From the NCBI GenBank assembly GCA_947331495.1, contig CAMZOI010000001.1:1426001-1490000 (forward strand): a stretch of 64,000 nt of DNA, in the 5' to 3' direction. Shown here piece after piece: positions 1 through 7,498 of the stretch. Position numbers and translations under genes: made by a program. The DNA comes from Erythrobacteraceae bacterium Alg239-R51 (GTDB lineage Bacteria; Pseudomonadota; Alphaproteobacteria; Sphingomonadales; Sphingomonadaceae). Each line of letters begins with the position of its first letter. Positions within the stretch are counted from its first letter, which is position 1. The notes under the pieces were generated by a model. The model saw only the letters and a list, made by a program, of their open reading frames with translations. It had not been told where the DNA came from and ran no database searches.

Positions 1-1475
1 TCCTCGTGCCCGACATGGATGATCGCGGAGAACTCGGCGAGATTGCCAAGAAGATCATCCAGATACTCTCGCAACCCTATTCGGTGGAAGAAGGCCGGGC
101 GATCATCGGATGCTCCGTAGGGATAGCGGTCGCGCCCTACGACGGGCTCGGATGCGACGAGCTGACCCGAGCGGCGGATCTTGCGCTTTACGCCTCCAAG
201 AATGGGGGCCGGGGGCAGTTCCGCTTCTATGCCGCCGATCTCGAGCATGAAGCCAATTTGCGCAAGCGAATGGAAGAAGACCTCGCTCAGGCGATGGATG
301 ATGGAAAGTTCACGCTGGAATATCAGCCCGTCGTATCCCTTTCAGACAACCGCGTCGTCGGTCTGGAAGCGCAGTATTGCTGGGACGACGAGGAGCGTGG
401 ACGGGTCACACCGGACACCTTCCTGCCGGTAGCGGAGGGCAGCCGCCTGATCATCCCGATTGGCGAGTGGGCAATTCGCAAGGTCTGCGAACAGGCACTA
501 GAATGGCCCGGGTCGCTTCGCGTTTCGCTGCACGTCAGCCCGTTGCAGTTCGAAGCGTCTGGTTTTGTCGAAAGTGTTGAGCAGTCGCTGAAAGATACCG
601 GTCTCGATCCCGCCCGGCTCGAACTTCGCCTGCCGGAATCGGTTCTGCTGGGCGATGCCGCCAAGATCGAAGCCGCTCTGGCAGCCTTGTTCAAGCTCGG
701 CGTGCGACTCACGCTCGATCAGTTCGGCAGCGGGCTTTCCTCGCTCAGCTATTTGAGGCGCGCACCGCTCGACGCCTTGCGCATCGGCGAAGGCTTCTTC
801 GAACCGATGATGGGTAGCGATCTGGGCGATATAGAGCTGGTCCGTGCAGTCGTCGCCCTTTCCGCGGCAATGGGAATGGAAACGCTCGCCTCGGGCGTTC
901 ATGCAATGGATCTGATGCGGGAACTCAAGGCGCTCGGGGTCGATCAGGTCACCGGCTTCGTCTATTCCGACGCGCTGTCGCCGGACCAGGTGCGCGAGGA
1001 ACTGGAGGAGGGCGAATGGACGCTGGCGCCTTCGGATAACGGTGCCCAGCGGGCCACCCGGCGAACCGTGTTTCGCAAGATCGGCGTCATTCACGAAGAT
1101 TGCTACTACGATGTCACCCTGCGCAATCTTTCGAGGTCCGGTGCGATGATCGAAGGGTTGGAGGACGTCCCGACGGGAACGTTGTTCGTGCTCGATTTCG
1201 GGCAGGGTCAGCTGGCGGTAAGCAGGGTCAAGCGTTCGATGAACGATACGCAGGGCGTGGAGTTCGAACAGGAACTCGTGGATGATGGCGCTGGTGGATT
1301 GTGCACGCGTCATCGCGTCAGCCCTTACGAACTGGCCGCGGCCGGCGCGCCGCTTCAGGCATTGCCGCCAGGCAAGTACGCGATGGCCCAGGGTCTGGCG
1401 AGCACCGAAGGCCTTGCCCAGTTCAAGCTGTCCGGCAATGCTCCCAAACAAAGCGGCAGGAAGGTTGCCGCTTAG
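1..1475 (+). CDS. Degenerate GGDEF-EAL protein with C-terminal PilZ domain (5' end outside window)
   Basis: The 5' end is cut by the window; the reading frame is open from base 3, so the first visible GTG is not the true start. In order one sees the tail of a GGDEF domain (SVGIAVAPYDG ... ADLALYASKNGGR), an EAL-like domain, and a C-terminal PilZ-like domain beginning near TRRTVFRKIG. The EAL domain is eroded at catalytic positions: the signature reads EAQ instead of EAL, the usual DDFG reads DQFG, the usual NLSP reads HVSP, and the usual EGVE reads SGVH. Metal binding and c-di-GMP hydrolysis are therefore unlikely. I infer a c-di-GMP-sensing or scaffold protein rather than a phosphodiesterase. 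It ends 49 bp before lepA. Confidence 0.85.
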   Translation, partial: LVPDMDDRGELGEIAKKIIQILSQPYSVEEGRAIIGCSVGIAVAPYDGLGCDELTRAADLALYASKNGGRGQFRFYAADLEHEANLRKRMEEDLAQAMDDGKFTLEYQPVVSLSDNRVVGLEAQYCWDDEERGRVTPDTFLPVAEGSRLIIPIGEWAIRKVCEQALEWPGSLRVSLHVSPLQFEASGFVESVEQSLKDTGLDPARLELRLPESVLLGDAAKIEAALAALFKLGVRLTLDQFGSGLSSLSYLRRAPLDALRIGEGFFEPMMGSDLGDIELVRAVVALSAAMGMETLASGVHAMDLMRELKALGVDQVTGFVYSDALSPDQVREELEEGEWTLAPSDNGAQRATRRTVFRKIGVIHEDCYYDVTLRNLSRSGAMIEGLEDVPTGTLFVLDFGQGQLAVSRVKRSMNDTQGVEFEQELVDDGAGGLCTRHRVSPYELAAAGAPLQALPPGKYAMAQGLASTEGLAQFKLSGNAPKQSGRKVAA

Positions 1476-1524
1476 GCTTTTGCCTGCTGACAGTGTCATG
1501 CAGCGCCGCTAAGGCGCAACCGCA

Positions 1525-3360
1525 ATGACCGACCTATCCAAGATCCGCAATTTTTCAATCATCGCCCATATCGACCATGGCAAGTCGACGTTGGCGGATC
1601 GGCTTATTCAGCGGTGCGGAGGGCTGACCGACCGCGAGATGTCCGAGCAAGTCCTTGATAACATGGACATAGAACGCGAACGCGGCATCACCATCAAGGC
1701 CCAGACCGTCCGCCTTAACTACACCGCCCAAGATGGCGAGACCTACGAGCTCAACCTCATGGACACGCCGGGCCATGTCGACTTCGCCTACGAGGTCTCG
1801 CGCAGCCTCGCCGCGTGCGAGGGCGCATTGCTGGTCGTCGACGCGGCGCAGGGCGTGGAGGCGCAGACCCTCGCCAATGTCTACCAGTCGATCGAGCACG
1901 ACCACGAAATCGTCCCCGTCATCAACAAGATCGACCTGCCCGCCGCCGAGCCGGAGCGCGTCGCGGAGGAGATCGAGGAAATCGTCGGCATCGAAGCCAC
2001 CGGTCCGTGGCAGAAGGGCGGCGCGGTCCTGACCAGCGCGAAATCGGGCATCGGCATCGAGGACGTGCTCGAAGCGCTCGTCGCCCGCATTCCCGCCCCC
2101 ACGGGCGACCGCGACGCGCCATTGAAAGCCATGCTGGTCGATAGCTGGTACGATCCCTATCTCGGCGTGGTCATCCTCGTGCGGGTGATGGACGGCGTGC
2201 TGAAGAAAGGCCTCAACGTCCGCTTCATGCAGGGCGGCACGCAGCACCTCGTTGACCGCGTCGGTGCCTTCACCCCCAAGAGGGTCGACCTGCCCGAGAT
2301 CGGCCCCGGCGAAATCGGCTTCATCACCGCGCAGATCAAGGAGGTCGAACAGGCCAAGGTCGGCGACACCATCACCACGGTGAAGGGCGGGGCGGAAAAG
2401 GCGCTGGCGGGCTACAAGGAAGTGCAGCCGGTGGTGTTCTGCGGCCTGTTCCCGGTCGACGCCGCCGATTTCGAGAAATTGCGCGAAAGCATCGGCAAGC
2501 TGCGGCTGAACGATGCCAGCTTCAGCTACGAGATGGAAAGCTCCGCCGCGCTGGGGTTCGGCTTTCGCGCCGGTTTCCTCGGCCTGCTCCACCTGGAGAT
2601 CATCCAGGAACGGCTGAGCCGCGAATACGATCTCGACCTTATCACCACGGCGCCGTCCGTGGTCTATCGCGTCCATCTCGGCCACACGAAGAACGAAGAC
2701 GCCAAGATCATCGAGATCCACAACCCCGCCGACTGGCCCGATGTGAACCGGATCGAGACGGTGGAAGAACCGTGGATCAAGGCGACCATCTACACGCCGG
2801 ACGAATATCTCGGCGCGATCCTGAAACTGTGCCAGGACCGGCGCGGCATCCAGACGAACCTGACCTATGTCGGCGGCCGGGCGCAGGTCAGCTACGAGTT
2901 GCCGCTCAACGAAGTGGTGTTCGATTTCTACGACCGCCTGAAATCGATCAGCCGCGGCTATGCCAGCTTCGATTACGAACAGATCGGCACGCGCGAGGGC
3001 GATCTGGTGAAAATGAACATCCTGGTCAATAACGAGCCGGTCGATGCGCTCAGTCTGATCGTCCATGCCAGCGTGGCGGAAGAGCGCGGGCGCGGCATGT
3101 GCGAGCGGCTGAAGGACCTGATCCCGCGCCACCTGTTCAAGATCCCCATCCAGGCCGCGATTGGCGGCAAGATCATCGCCCGCGAAACCATCGCCGCCCT
3201 GCGCAAGGACGTGACCGCCAAATGCTATGGCGGCGACATCAGCCGCAAGAAGAAGCTGCTGGAGAAGCAGAAGAAGGGCAAGGCCCGGATGCGCGAGTAT
3301 GGCAATGTGAGCATTCCGCAGGAGGCGTTTATTGCCGCGCTACGCATGGGTGAAGAGTAG
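1525..3360 (+). CDS. lepA: Elongation factor 4 (LepA), ribosome back-translocating GTPase
   Basis: This is a 611-residue translation GTPase of the normal LepA/EF4 length. EF4 binds stalled ribosomes and catalyses back-translocation using GTP. Visible motifs are G1 AHIDHGKS (residues 14-21), G3 DTPGH (80-84) and G4 NKID (134-137). The LepA-specific C-terminal domain is present and ends in a basic stretch ([21 protein letters not shown]). The start ATG has only a weak upstream AAGG. A small GCGCC/GGCGC hairpin lies just before it at 1503-1517. Its last ~195 bp are repeated twice downstream as broken copies (3835-4067 and 4559-4777). This copy is intact and presumably the functional one. Confidence 0.97.
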   Translation: MTDLSKIRNFSIIAHIDHGKSTLADRLIQRCGGLTDREMSEQVLDNMDIERERGITIKAQTVRLNYTAQDGETYELNLMDTPGHVDFAYEVSRSLAACEGALLVVDAAQGVEAQTLANVYQSIEHDHEIVPVINKIDLPAAEPERVAEEIEEIVGIEATGPWQKGGAVLTSAKSGIGIEDVLEALVARIPAPTGDRDAPLKAMLVDSWYDPYLGVVILVRVMDGVLKKGLNVRFMQGGTQHLVDRVGAFTPKRVDLPEIGPGEIGFITAQIKEVEQAKVGDTITTVKGGAEKALAGYKEVQPVVFCGLFPVDAADFEKLRESIGKLRLNDASFSYEMESSAALGFGFRAGFLGLLHLEIIQERLSREYDLDLITTAPSVVYRVHLGHTKNEDAKIIEIHNPADWPDVNRIETVEEPWIKATIYTPDEYLGAILKLCQDRRGIQTNLTYVGGRAQVSYELPLNEVVFDFYDRLKSISRGYASFDYEQIGTREGDLVKMNILVNNEPVDALSLIVHASVAEERGRGMCERLKDLIPRHLFKIPIQAAIGGKIIARETIAALRKDVTAKCYGGDISRKKKLLEKQKKGKARMREYGNVSIPQEAFIAALRMGEE

Positions 3361-3363
3361 GGC

Positions 3364-3618
3364 GTGGCCAATACGCGCTATTTCGACGAACAAGTCCGGC
3401 GCAAGCGCACCTACCTCACCGTTGAAATGTGCCGCGCGGTGTTGTCCGACCCCATGCGAAGCGAAAGGCAGCGCGATAGGCGAATAAGGTTCTGGGGCCG
3501 CGTAACCTTGCCAGATGAGGATCGAGCGCGCATCTTGCGTGTCGTGACGCTCGAAGACGGCGAAACGATACACAACGCCTTTCTGGATCGCGGCTTTCGC
3601 GAGGATGAGGACCGATGA
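3364..3618 (+). CDS. Small uncharacterised protein, putative toxin-like partner of a DUF2283 protein
   Basis: This 84-residue basic protein starts at GTG only 3 bp after the lepA stop. Its last 4 bp overlap the next gene (ATGA), so the two are probably translated together. The C-terminal half (RFWGRVTLPDED ... LRVVTLEDGETIHNAF) has the look of small beta-rich proteins that are often encoded just before DUF2283 proteins. Such pairs resemble toxin-antitoxin modules, but no toxic activity can be read from this sequence. The gene lies between intact lepA and the first broken lepA tail, so it is probable inserted cargo. The toxin assignment is inference only. Confidence 0.6.
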   Translation: MANTRYFDEQVRRKRTYLTVEMCRAVLSDPMRSERQRDRRIRFWGRVTLPDEDRARILRVVTLEDGETIHNAFLDRGFREDEDR

Positions 3619-3830
3619 AACTGCATTATTACGCCGAGACCGACAGTCTCTATATTGAACTGCGCGACGCCCCATCCGCCGAAACGCGCGAAATCGCCGA
3701 GGGCCTGAATGTCGATTTCGACGCTGCGGGCAATGTCGTCGGCCTCGATATCGACGGCGCTTCGGGCAAGCTGGATCTCAGCCGACTGGAAACCACGGAC
3801 CTGCCGATCGCGTCGTTGAAGGCGGCCTAG
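3615..3830 (+). CDS. DUF2283 domain protein, putative antitoxin-like partner
   Basis: This 71-residue acidic protein begins [18 protein letters not shown] and continues [18 protein letters not shown], the typical DUF2283 pattern (YD.e.D.LYI ... D..G.vvGieI). The family is small, beta-rich and of unproven function. Members often lie beside small basic proteins, as here. It overlaps the preceding gene by 4 bp. The stop is followed 4 bp later by the start of the first broken lepA-tail copy. The family call is fairly secure; the antitoxin role is inferred from pairing, charge and size. Confidence 0.75.
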   Translation: MKLHYYAETDSLYIELRDAPSAETREIAEGLNVDFDAAGNVVGLDIDGASGKLDLSRLETTDLPIASLKAA

Positions 3831-3834
3831 GGCC

Positions 3835-4067
<233 letters not shown>

Positions 4068-4070
4068 CGC

Positions 4071-4100
4071 CCGTTCGTCCTGAGCCTGTTGAAGGATGCG
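4071..4100 (+). repeat. Sphingomonad-type REP element
   Basis: CCGTTCGTCCTGAGCCTGTT followed by GAAGGATGCG matches the short palindromic element common in Sphingomonadales (core GTTCGTCCTGAGCCTGTCGA). It lies directly after tail copy 1. Related copies are at 4790-4813 and 42889-42980. Confidence 0.75.
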
Positions 4101-4190
4101 AATGGGGCAGGAGTTGGCCCCGCCTGCTTCCACCCTGCCACCCAATCCCGCCGGGCACGCCCCGGCCAAACAGAAAGAACGCCTGACCTT

Positions 4191-4520
4191 ATGGCTGGAT
4201 ACACAGACCCTACCTTCGAAGAACGCCAGGCACTCGCCGAAAAGGCCCGCGAAAAGGCGCTGAAGAAACTCGCCAACAAGCCCAAGATGGACGAGGCGAC
4301 CATTGCCAGGCGCAAGGCCGCGCAGGAAGCCCGCGAAGCCGCCGCCAGGGAAAAGAGCGCCGCCAAGCGCGAAGCGCGCGAGCAGGCCAAGGCCGAAAAG
4401 GTCGCCGCTGCGAAGGCGAAAGCCGAAGCTGAGGCCGTGCCCGAACCGACCGAGGAAGAATTGAAAGCTGCGCGCGATGCGAAATACGCAGCGCGCAAGA
4501 GGCGCAAGAAGAAGGGCTGA
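4191..4520 (+). CDS. DUF6481-like small charged protein
   Basis: This 109-residue, highly charged Ala/Lys/Glu-rich protein begins [20 protein letters not shown] and ends in RKRRKKKG. Almost the whole length is predicted helix or coiled coil. Small proteins of this type in sphingomonads are annotated as DUF6481; I recognise the pattern but cannot give a function. I chose the ATG at 4191 over an upstream in-frame ATG at 4089 because the upstream segment translates REP and non-coding sequence. The gene sits between the two broken lepA tails, so it may be cargo of the same duplication process. Confidence 0.7.
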   Translation: MAGYTDPTFEERQALAEKAREKALKKLANKPKMDEATIARRKAAQEAREAAAREKSAAKREAREQAKAEKVAAAKAKAEAEAVPEPTEEELKAARDAKYAARKRRKKKG

Positions 4521-4558
4521 GGCCATCGCGCTCGCATGGCTGAGACTCAGCCAAACGG

Positions 4559-4777
4559 GCGAAACCATCGCCGCCTTGTGCAAGAAGGTGACCGCCAAGT
4601 GCTATGGCGGCGACATCAGCCGCAAGAAGAAGCTGCTGGAAAAGCAGAGTGTGCCTTACGCTCGATCCGGGGGATCGAGCTGTCGCGCTCACGGGCAAGA
4701 CCGGGATGCGCCAACAAGGGAACGTGAGCATTCCGCAGGGGGCCTTCATTGCTGCTCTTTGCATGGGCGAAGAGTAG
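4559..4777 (+). pseudogene. Broken third copy of the lepA 3' end (tail copy 2)
   Basis: The sequence from GCGAAACCATCGCCGCCT to GAAGAGTAG again repeats the lepA tail, more diverged than copy 1 (TTGTGCAAGAAGG for CTGCGCAAGGACG; the GCGAGTATGGCAAT block is altered). It has the same palindrome-bearing insert at the same point. Sequence such as CAGAGTGTNCCTTACGCTCG and ATTGCTGCTCTT is shared with copy 1 but not with intact lepA. The two tails therefore share an ancestor that already carried the insert. Confidence 0.9.
4660..4680. repeat. Palindromic insert in lepA tail copy 2
   Basis: Identical 9-bp inverted repeat GCTCGATCC-GGG-GGATCGAGC to the one at 3950-3970, located at the same site within the duplicated lepA tail. 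Confidence 0.85.
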
Positions 4778-4789
4778 CTCCACTGATCC

Positions 4790-4813
4790 GCTCACCCTGA
4801 GCCTGTCGAAGGG
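4790..4813 (+). repeat. REP element fragment
   Basis: GCTCACCCTGAGCCTGTCGA followed by AGGG is a variant of the sphingomonad REP core. It ends where the truncated lipase-like gene begins on the other strand. This makes it a plausible recombination edge of the lepA-tail mosaic. Confidence 0.7.
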
Positions 4814-5497
4814 TTATCGCGGCGCTGGGATCGAGTGGAGTAGGGGGCAGCTTTTCGCTCCGATATCGGTCGTTCGGGTCGGTTCGACAAAATCCCGAAA
4901 CCTGCCTTCGATTCCTTCGACGACTTGTGCAACCGTATAATGGTCTAGGCCCAATGCACTCACTGCACGCCGGGTAGCTTCGAACAGCGCCTGACTCTTG
5001 GCTGCCAAGCCATAAGGCATATGATTGAAACCGACGGCATTGTTGTAGGAAAGCGCACCGACAAAACCGGCCAAACCCCCGCCCAGCGAATGGCCGGTAA
5101 GTGTGGCCGCACCATTGCCAAAATCGAATACCGACTTTTTGGTCACGTCCTCGTAGAACGCGATCGCCAAGCCCGCTTGCGAAGCTTGGTTGAAACCCGC
5201 ACCGACAGTCCACCCGTTCCAGATGTCCTTGACCAGCGGGCTGTCGAGCGCTGCATCGATCGTGTCGAACACGATCTCGAAATTGGACCCGCGGTAGGAA
5301 ATCACCGTCTCGCCGTTCCACTCATAGGCGATGGCGTAGAAGCCGGCATCTTGCCAACCGCTCTGCTCATCCGGTCGAAACGGGCGGATTTTCGCGGCTC
5401 CAATACGACCGGTTTCCCACAGACCGTCTACATTGGCACCGTAACCGCGATTGTATGAGTCCAGGGCAAGGAGAGAAAAGAATACTTCGCGGTTCAT
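4814..5497 (-). CDS. Lipase class 3-like alpha/beta hydrolase, probably 3'-truncated
   Basis: This 227-residue protein has the nucleophile elbow TGHSLGG (Ser137) and an upstream oxyanion-type segment VISYRGSNFE, as in lipase class 3/DUF2974 (Mbeg1-like) hydrolases. There is no signal peptide. Family members are usually longer, and no clear catalytic Asp/His follows before the stop. The last residues (AKSCPLLHSIPAPR) run into REP sequence, so the true C-terminus has probably been lost by rearrangement beside the lepA-tail repeats. Its ATG overlaps the stop of the upstream lipoprotein gene (ATGA), which indicates translational coupling. The activity and substrate are unknown. Confidence 0.65.
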   Translation of the reverse strand: MNREVFFSLLALDSYNRGYGANVDGLWETGRIGAAKIRPFRPDEQSGWQDAGFYAIAYEWNGETVISYRGSNFEIVFDTIDAALDSPLVKDIWNGWTVGAGFNQASQAGLAIAFYEDVTKKSVFDFGNGAATLTGHSLGGGLAGFVGALSYNNAVGFNHMPYGLAAKSQALFEATRRAVSALGLDHYTVAQVVEGIEGRFRDFVEPTRTTDIGAKSCPLLHSIPAPR

Positions 5498-6237
5498 CTT
5501 ATAGTCTCCTTCTTGAACATTCCTGAAAAGTCACCGACTGGTATGTCTGACGGAAAATCTTCACGTTCCAAGTTCATTTCGCGTATTTTCCCTAACCACC
5601 CCAACCGTTCTTCAATCCCGGTTGTTACCGGATCGTCGGTCATCTGCACGGTGATGCGTTCGAGGCGCACGCCCTCCCCGAAGGTCGCGGCGAGATCGTC
5701 GGGATCGACCTGCTCGACGCTGGTCGGATCGGACAGATCGCCGAAGGTCACCAGCATTGGATAGGCCGAGCGCGCATCCAGATGGCCTGCGCGAGGGAAA
5801 TAGCGTGGTAACGCCATCTCTGCGCGTTTGCGTAGCATGGCATCGAAGCGATTTTGAAACGCACCCTCGCCGGCATAGGCGGGCGCAAGCATGAACATCA
5901 CTCTCGATGCCCAATCGCTGTCGCTGTTCGAGCGCAGCAAGGCAAACAGAACCCGGCCGTCGCCCAAATCGACGGTCACGGCTTCCCCGCGTAACTCGTG
6001 ACTGACCCGCCCCGGCGTCGCAATCGCATAATCGCCCGCGACATCGGTCTCGACCTCGATCACGCTCGACCCGGTCTTGAGCCCCTCCGGCGTATCGACC
6101 TCTAAGGTCAGGCGATAGCGATAGGTCGGCGTATCATCTGCACCGCCACAGCCGGATAGCGCCAAAGCTGCGCCAAACGTCAATGCTGCACTTGCGACAA
6201 AACTGCGCCGCTTCAAGCGAAGATTCGACAAGCTCAT
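5494..6237 (-). CDS. Uncharacterised lipoprotein
   Basis: I chose the ATG at 6237 because GGAGGGGG lies just upstream. A signal peptide then follows immediately: MSLSNLRLKRR, a hydrophobic stretch, then the lipobox LALSGC. An earlier in-frame ATG (6318) would put 27 unlikely residues in front. The mature ~220-residue protein begins CGGADDTPTYRYRLTLEVDT and shows no domain I can name. It overlaps the lipase-like gene by 4 bp, so the two probably act together at the cell envelope. Confidence 0.7.
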   Translation of the reverse strand: MSLSNLRLKRRSFVASAALTFGAALALSGCGGADDTPTYRYRLTLEVDTPEGLKTGSSVIEVETDVAGDYAIATPGRVSHELRGEAVTVDLGDGRVLFALLRSNSDSDWASRVMFMLAPAYAGEGAFQNRFDAMLRKRAEMALPRYFPRAGHLDARSAYPMLVTFGDLSDPTSVEQVDPDDLAATFGEGVRLERITVQMTDDPVTTGIEERLGWLGKIREMNLEREDFPSDIPVGDFSGMFKKETIR

Positions 6238-6580
6238 ATTCGCCCCCTCCCTCACAAAAGACAGTGCATAACCGAGCGAGACTTCGCAGTTCGCAAGGGA
6301 CGCAACTGGTAAGGTCAACCTACCGAAAGAGTGCTACCGCTGGCGTGCTTAACAATTAGCGCTCGTGCACCATTTCCCCCGATTCCATCCAATCATGTTC
6401 TCGCGCGAACCAGAGTAACCGTGAACGCGGTAAGCAAAATGATCCAGCCAAGCTGGCAATCGGGACTATCGATAAGCGGCACCCCGGCATAAAACCGAAT
6501 CCAGGGTGAATTCAAAACGGTATGGAAACCAATAGCTGCCGTTCCACTCCTGGCCGAAGAGCGGGCGTTCGTCTTCGAGC
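6238..6580. other. Intergenic stretch without recognisable gene
   Basis: This 343-bp region holds the ribosome-binding site of the lipoprotein gene at its left end and the 3' flank of the HTH-like gene at its right end. A minus-strand frame here (6393-6560) contains a hydrophobic stretch but has no credible start. I see no RNA gene, terminator or repeat. Confidence 0.5.
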
Positions 6581-7375
6581 TTACTCCAGATCCCGCCAGT
6601 GGTCCTCGTCCTCGTTCCACTGGTCCAGTTCGTCCGCGACCTCGTTGATGTCTTCCAGTTCGCCCGCCGCCTTCCAATCCTTGTCGTGACCGAGCTGGAG
6701 GAAGGCTGCGTCGGCGTCGGCCTCGACCGGCCCGTCTTCCTCGGCGCGCTTGCGGCGGGCGATTTCAGCGAGCTGGGTCTGCATGTCCTCGATCTCCGCC
6801 AGGCTCATCGCCACCGGATCGAAATGCTCGACCATGGCGGCGTTCATGTCGTCCTTCTCCGCGCGGGTGAGGGCGGGCACGGTCATGCTCGCACCGGCCG
6901 GGCTTCCCGAGAGGCGTGCCGCGTCGCTGTCGAAATAGCTGGCCGAGAGGCGTTTGCCGCGCTCGTCGCGGGCGTTCATCCTCAGGCAGAACATCAGCAG
7001 GCGATCGTTGCGGATGCGGCGGAAGCCTTTCAGCTTGCCGCCGACGAAGACCGGGCTGAGCTGGCCATCGATCGCGCGTTCATAGGCGATGTCCTTCAGC
7101 CGCTGCACGCCGAGATCGAGCGCGGCCTCCCATGCGCGGCGGAAGCTTTCGGAACCGGGGCGACGGCGCAGGTAATAGGCGCCTTCGGGGCTCATATTGA
7201 CATAGCGCGCGGCGCGGCTGACGCTGCCCGTGTCGGCCAGCGCGCCGATGAACGCCTTCTGACGGGCCGGGGTCCAGCCGTCGTGGCGGTACTTGACGGG
7301 GACATGTTCAAAGGCGGGCAGGTCTTCGCGGGCGACGGGGGTGCGGGTTTCGGCGGGGTCCTTGCGGCGGGTCAT
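6581..7375 (-). CDS. Uncharacterised protein with HTH-like N-terminal domain (paralogue A)
   Basis: This is a 264-residue protein. Residues ~33-75 (WTPARQKAFIGALADTGSVS, RAARYVNMSPEGAYYLRRRP) look like a helix-turn-helix of the kind that recognises DNA in terminase-small-subunit-like or homeodomain-like proteins. The middle part carries ERAIDGQLSPVFVGGKLKGF, and the C-terminal half is acidic. The gene at 61254-62261 encodes a paralogue with the same N-terminal pattern (GWTP...F...LA..G....A.R.V..S...AY.LRRR). No family name is known to me. Two copies of a TGTAGG(G)AAA motif lie immediately upstream (7389-7436). Confidence 0.7.
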   Translation of the reverse strand: MTRRKDPAETRTPVAREDLPAFEHVPVKYRHDGWTPARQKAFIGALADTGSVSRAARYVNMSPEGAYYLRRRPGSESFRRAWEAALDLGVQRLKDIAYERAIDGQLSPVFVGGKLKGFRRIRNDRLLMFCLRMNARDERGKRLSASYFDSDAARLSGSPAGASMTVPALTRAEKDDMNAAMVEHFDPVAMSLAEIEDMQTQLAEIARRKRAEEDGPVEADADAAFLQLGHDKDWKAAGELEDINEVADELDQWNEDEDHWRDLE

Positions 7376-7388
7376 GCGGGGGCTCTCC

Positions 7389-7404
7389 TGTAGGGAAAAG
7401 CACG
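7389..7404 (+). promoter_or_regulatory. Recurrent motif TGTAGGGAAAAGCACG
   Basis: A 16-bp sequence that differs by one base from the one at 40902-40917. It lies 13 bp upstream of the ATG of paralogue A, next to that gene's GGAGAG ribosome-binding site. Function unknown. Confidence 0.45.
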
Positions 7405-7426
7405 GAGCATGGGCCGTCTGCGGGCC

Positions 7427-7436
7427 TGTAGGAAAG
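7427..7436 (+). promoter_or_regulatory. Recurrent motif TGTAGGAAAG
   Basis: Second, shorter copy of the motif, 38 bp further upstream of paralogue A in the same orientation. Both copies are preceded by CC. Confidence 0.4.
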
Positions 7437-7498
7437 CGAATAGGGTTTTCGCAGGCGCAGTCCTGCGCGGGGCGGGAAGGCGCGGGCGGGCGCCGGTC

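Noticed and set aside
1555-3132. Long open frame antisense to lepA
   Set aside because: High-GC codon bias leaves antisense frames open. Its translation has no known pattern and the opposite strand is clearly lepA.
6393-6677. Minus-strand frame with a hydrophobic stretch
   Set aside because: Its only ATG lies within the HTH-like gene, no ribosome-binding site precedes the hydrophobic part, and no family pattern is seen.
6581-7375. Prophage terminase small subunit
   Set aside because: The N-terminal HTH resembles that family, but there is no large terminase, portal or capsid gene nearby and a paralogue exists 54 kb away beside housekeeping genes.
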